NCBI GenBank assembly: GCA_010909725.1
Contig: JAACMV010000020.1
Span: forward strand, 434,001-498,000
Reading direction: 5' to 3'
DNA length: 64,000 nucleotides
Source: Picochlorum sp. 'celeri'
Taxonomy: Eukaryota; Chlorophyta; Trebouxiophyceae
Position 1 is the stretch's first letter. The number at the start of each line of letters is the position of its first letter. The position numbers and the translations under genes were made by a program. Below are positions 60,580-64,000 of this stretch, one piece after another. The notes beneath the pieces are model-generated. The model had not been told where the DNA came from. It searched no databases and saw only the letters and a list, made by a program, of their open reading frames with translations.

Positions 60580-62280
60580 ATGTATACGTCCACATGCAGT
60601 ACTTCTGGTCGCCATGGGCCTTCTGTCTTGCACAAGGTCTCTGAGAAAAGGCGTGTGATGGATGTTCATCGTAGGGGTGGTGGTGTCACTGTTGTGTGTA
60701 GTAGTCAGAGTGACAGAGAGGCAGAGAGTGGGTCCCTTCAGACCGTTGTGGCTTCAGCCCCGCAAATTCGGTTTAGGAAAGCTACGGATCGAGCAAGAGA
60801 TCAGCTTGCCGATCTTGCTGTGTTGAATGAGAGGTTGAGTCGGGCAGATGGTGTGGAAGCTGCTCGGGCACGGAGACGGGTTGATTTTATGAAGAGAAGC
60901 AGAAAGACTTGGGCAAAAGTCTATGATTATGTCATGGATAATGACGTCGAGTGCACGTTATCAGCTATCGAAGAGGCCAATCTGAAGGTGTTGCAGATGC
61001 TGGATGAACAGTATAAAGATCGCTCCTCTATTGACTCCATGAAGGCAACTCTGGAGTCTCTGCAGACGCAGGTGGAGGAAGCCCAGGACAGACTTCAGCG
61101 CACACAAAAAAATATTGATGCTAATGTTGAACGTGTGAATGAGTTGAAACAGACTGCAAGAATTTTGGAGCAGTCCTTTAGCCCAACCAATGATATTCTT
61201 CAAGAGCAGGTGCCTGGACAGAGTGGAAAGAAGAATGGGCTGCAAAGCAGCTTACGCCTTGAGCCGGAGTTGAAGGAGCATTGGTTTGCGGTGCAGTTTT
61301 CTAGCAAATTAGAGGAAAATATGATGATTCCATTCGATCTTTTCAACGAGCCATGGGTCCTGTTTAGGGATTCTGAAGGCAAGGCAGCATGTGTGAAAGA
61401 CGAGTGCGCTCACAGGGGATGTCCCATTTCCCCAGGGAAAGTGATTGATGGAGAAGTCGCATGTCCTTATCATGGTTGGCAATATGATGCAAACGGTTCA
61501 TGTACAAAGATGCCGTCAACAAAAATGTGCCCTGGCATCAAAGTCAAGGCATTGCCAATTGTTGAGGTGGATGGGCTGGTGTGGGTCTGGCCAGGTGCTC
61601 AGAAACCTGTCGGCAGTCCAGAAGGTTTGGGTGCTCCTCCAGAAGGCTTTAAACTTCATGCAGAGATAGAGGTGGAAGTACCTGTAGAACACGGACTTCT
61701 GATCGAGAATCTGCTGGATCTTGCGCATGCTCCATTCACTCACACGTCAACATTTGCCAAGGGATGGCCAATTCCTGATATTGTCAAGTTCACCGCAAAT
61801 AAAGCTCTTTCTGGTGTTTGGCATCCATATCCTATTAACATGGAATTCAGGCCTCCATGTATCACAGTGTCCACAATTGGTTTGGCACAGCCAGGAAAGA
61901 TTAAAAGGGATGTGACTGCAGAGGATTGTGAAAATCATCTTCACCAAATTCATTTCTGCTTGCCTTCTCGTGAAGGTCACACCCGTCTTTTGTATCGTAT
62001 GAGCATGGACTTTTTGGGATGGCTGCGATATGTTCCAGGTATTCAAAACGTATGGAAGCATGTAGCTGGACAGGTCCTTGGTGAAGACTTGGTGCTTGTT
62101 GTTGGCCAACAGGATCGTCTGAAAAGAGGCGGTGATACCTGGGCACATCCAGTATCGTACGATAAAATGGCAGTCAGATACAGAAGATGGCGTAATAGAA
62201 TAGCAGAGGGTGGACACGTGAGCCAGACGCTTGTGGAGGCGTCAATGAGTGCTGGAGACCTCTTTGAACTCGAAGAATGA
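60580..62280 (+). CDS. CAO: Chlorophyllide a oxygenase (CAO), full length
   Basis: Plastid Rieske mononuclear-iron oxygenase converting chlorophyllide a to b in two oxygenations. 566 residues from ATG 60580. A transit region (~45 residues) is followed by the regulatory A domain ([20 protein letters not shown]...), a coiled-coil B linker ([15 protein letters not shown]) and the catalytic C domain. Rieske ligands are C276-x-H278 (ECAHRGCP) and C295-x2-H298 (CPYHGWQYD). The mononuclear iron site is in [15 protein letters not shown] (E/N..D..H....H). The C-terminus has [18 protein letters not shown]. All domains are in one chain, unlike Mamiellales, where CAO is split. The presence of this gene identifies a chlorophyll b-containing green lineage. 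Confidence 0.95.
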   Translation: MYTSTCSTSGRHGPSVLHKVSEKRRVMDVHRRGGGVTVVCSSQSDREAESGSLQTVVASAPQIRFRKATDRARDQLADLAVLNERLSRADGVEAARARRRVDFMKRSRKTWAKVYDYVMDNDVECTLSAIEEANLKVLQMLDEQYKDRSSIDSMKATLESLQTQVEEAQDRLQRTQKNIDANVERVNELKQTARILEQSFSPTNDILQEQVPGQSGKKNGLQSSLRLEPELKEHWFAVQFSSKLEENMMIPFDLFNEPWVLFRDSEGKAACVKDECAHRGCPISPGKVIDGEVACPYHGWQYDANGSCTKMPSTKMCPGIKVKALPIVEVDGLVWVWPGAQKPVGSPEGLGAPPEGFKLHAEIEVEVPVEHGLLIENLLDLAHAPFTHTSTFAKGWPIPDIVKFTANKALSGVWHPYPINMEFRPPCITVSTIGLAQPGKIKRDVTAEDCENHLHQIHFCLPSREGHTRLLYRMSMDFLGWLRYVPGIQNVWKHVAGQVLGEDLVLVVGQQDRLKRGGDTWAHPVSYDKMAVRYRRWRNRIAEGGHVSQTLVEASMSAGDLFELEE

Positions 62281-62443
62281 ACAGGCTACGAATGTAATCA
62301 TTATTTGCAATAACATTGTATTATTATTCATGTGACAATCAATTCATTTAGTTGTTGGCCGAATGCCTTCATCAGGGAGTATGTATACAGTAGGCACAGA
62401 CACAACCAACCCTTTGTTGTTGGGAGAAAGTCTTGGCAATCAG

Positions 62444-64000
62444 TCAATTCGCGGTAAAGTCAACAAGACGGGGGCGCTCCTTGGCAAACATCAACGACAA
62501 AAATCTACTTGGCTTGTTTGAACGCCCGTGCCGCGCATCTTTATTATATGATACACACAAGCTATCTTTAGCTCGTGTGATTGAGACAAACATCAGCCTG
62601 GTTTCTTCATCCATCTGTTCCCAAGGATCCATGCTAGAATCTTGTTGAACACAAGGAATGAGACCCTCTGTGACAAAAGGAATATATACCCTATTAAATT
62701 CCAGGCCTTTGGCTGCATGCATAGTCATTAACTGAACAGGTGCATTTCCAGGGGCATCTTCGTCGCCATACATGGCAGCAGCAGCAACGAATGCTTTTGC
62801 GATCAGCACACTATTTCCATCACTGATGTCCTCCTCTTCAACATTGCGCGACATATCAATCAGCTGATCAATGTTGGATAATCTCACTTGTTTCTTTGAA
62901 TCCTCCTCCTTCACACCAAGAATGTATTCTCTATAGCCTGTGTTGTCCACAATGTAGTTGAGAACATCACGGAGAGGCTCATTCTGCTCCAGTTTCTCGC
63001 GTATTGAACTGATGAGGTCCCTAAAACCACTCAAAGACTTCCTCACAGACTTTGATGTCACATCTTCCTCATTCAGAGCACCAAAGACATACTCTGCCAC
63101 ATTGATACCTTGTCCCTCGGCAGCCGTGCTCAGACCTTTGATGGCAGCTGGACCAATCCCTCGTTTCGGCGTATTGATCACGCGTTCAAGAGACAAGACA
63201 TCCGATACATTCAGCGCAAGTTTCAAATACGCCATAATATCCCGAATCTCTGATCGCTTCCAAAAAGACACCCCTCCAACCACAGTGTATGGCACCTGTG
63301 CAGAGGCAAGGGCTGTCTCAATAAACCTTGCACTTGCATGAGTTCGAAGCAATACAGCAATACGACAATCATCATGTTCACCTAATCGAGACTTGATATC
63401 CTGTGCAATACCCATCCCCTCTTCTACAGGGTTGCTATATACAAATACATCCACGGGCACGCCGTGTCCATCTTTGCGTACAGCACGAAATTCATCAACT
63501 CTGTCTGAATTCTTCAGCGTTGATATCAAACTCTGAGCGACTCCCAAAATATCTTTGGTCGATCTATAATTATCCTTCAATCTATAGCACACACTATGAG
63601 GGAAATCTTTGAGAAACATATCCCTCATATGATCCGCCGAAGCTCCCCTCCAGGTATAGATGGTCTGATCCACATCCCCAACAACAAACACATGCTTTGC
63701 ATCATCGTTACCACGACACAAATGCTTTATAATATTATACTGCACTACATTCGCGTCTTGAAACTCGTCAACGAGTATATACTTGAACTTGTTCCGCAAT
63801 CCCATCGCAACATCATCCTTGGTCTTTAAAACATGTTCAAAAACCCCCAACAAATCTTCAAAATCCAAAGCACCTGCGTCCCTCAACGCCTTCTCATACG
63901 CCATAGTCCAGAACAACAGATTCTCATCACCACTAATATATGCCTCATATCCAACCGATGGATCCAAATACCCAACACTGTTCTTCAGCCGCTTTATCTT
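62444..64000 (-). CDS. UvrD/PcrA-like superfamily 1 helicase, partial, organelle type
   Basis: ATP-dependent 3'-5' DNA helicase of bacterial type; relatives in algae and plants serve plastids or mitochondria. The frame runs from the stop at 62444 to the window edge without a start codon, so at least the N-terminus with Walker A lies outside; ~518 residues are visible. Motifs in order: LDFEDLLGVF (Ic), ILVDEFQDAN (II), VVGDVDQTIYTWRGA (III), RLKDNYRSTKDI (IV), MTMHAAKGLEFNRVYIP (V) and FVSITRAKDSLCVSY (VI). VVGGVSFWKRSEIRDIMAYL and VINTPKRGIG are typical of PcrA. No intron is seen. Confidence 0.9.
   Translation of the reverse strand, partial: KIKRLKNSVGYLDPSVGYEAYISGDENLLFWTMAYEKALRDAGALDFEDLLGVFEHVLKTKDDVAMGLRNKFKYILVDEFQDANVVQYNIIKHLCRGNDDAKHVFVVGDVDQTIYTWRGASADHMRDMFLKDFPHSVCYRLKDNYRSTKDILGVAQSLISTLKNSDRVDEFRAVRKDGHGVPVDVFVYSNPVEEGMGIAQDIKSRLGEHDDCRIAVLLRTHASARFIETALASAQVPYTVVGGVSFWKRSEIRDIMAYLKLALNVSDVLSLERVINTPKRGIGPAAIKGLSTAAEGQGINVAEYVFGALNEEDVTSKSVRKSLSGFRDLISSIREKLEQNEPLRDVLNYIVDNTGYREYILGVKEEDSKKQVRLSNIDQLIDMSRNVEEEDISDGNSVLIAKAFVAAAAMYGDEDAPGNAPVQLMTMHAAKGLEFNRVYIPFVTEGLIPCVQQDSSMDPWEQMDEETRLMFVSITRAKDSLCVSYNKDARHGRSNKPSRFLSLMFAKERPRLVDFTAN

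Noticed and set aside
1..64000. CRISPR arrays, bacterial operons and ribosome binding sites
   Set aside because: The DNA is eukaryotic nuclear with spliceosomal introns; no regularly spaced repeats were found.

Overview
The window is nuclear DNA from a compact green-algal genome. It encodes a full-length chlorophyllide a oxygenase (chlorophyll b synthesis), a plastid-type ADP-glucose pyrophosphorylase small subunit, several proteins with transit-peptide-like N-termini, and ordinary eukaryotic genes (ECM29, kinesin, XRN nuclease, SEC11, eL8, ESF2/ABT1, formin). Introns are few, short (about 50-180 bp, one of about 340 bp) and sit mostly near the 5' ends. Base composition looks mid-40s to 50% GC by eye. 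An unsplit CAO argues against Mamiellales picoalgae. A small-genome trebouxiophyte of the Picochlorum type fits best, but that is inference and not a database result.

Layout. 1-3302: 5' part of ECM29 (minus strand), running off the left edge. 3.8-8.8 kb: MFS carrier, alpha/beta hydrolase, a membrane-anchored mitochondrial APX/CcP-like peroxidase, and a convergent lumen-type APX-like peroxidase. 8.8-11.9 kb: a gene-poor stretch with one doubtful two-exon gene, a small secreted protein and clustered palindromes. 11.9-32 kb: kinesin-12, XRN exonuclease, SEC11, C2/EF-hand phosphatidylserine decarboxylase, START-domain plastid protein, type I membrane protein, VOC protein, ESF2/ABT1, ICMT-like membrane protein, malonyl-CoA decarboxylase, an unknown membrane protein, eL8, and a DUF218 protein. 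32.3-39.6 kb: two divergent ABCG transporters forming a large inverted repeat around a 214-bp shared promoter. 39.7-64 kb: SCCPDH-like oxidoreductase, STE20-type kinase, AGPase, BolA, an FH2 protein, secreted hydrolase, BRCT protein, histidyl-tRNA synthetase, a U-box/rhomboid fusion, sugar porter, CAO, and an organelle-type UvrD-like helicase running off the right edge.

Genes are packed very tightly. Convergent stop codons lie 2, 4 and 18 bp apart. Four head-to-tail pairs are only 2 to 54 bp apart, which leaves little room for a promoter and suggests dicistronic transcription. The genes share no pathway overall, but small themes recur: two class I heme peroxidases side by side, membrane-lipid enzymes (PSD, ICMT-like, MCD), and plastid functions (AGPase, CAO, START, VOC).

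The most unusual items are the U-box plus degenerate-rhomboid fusion (55624-58418), the ABCG inverted duplication with a sharp gene-conversion boundary, the APX/CcP hybrid peroxidase with a mitochondrial presequence, an FH2 protein without an FH1 segment, and a GC-AG intron in BolA. All gene models are from reading the sequence by eye; no similarity search was run.
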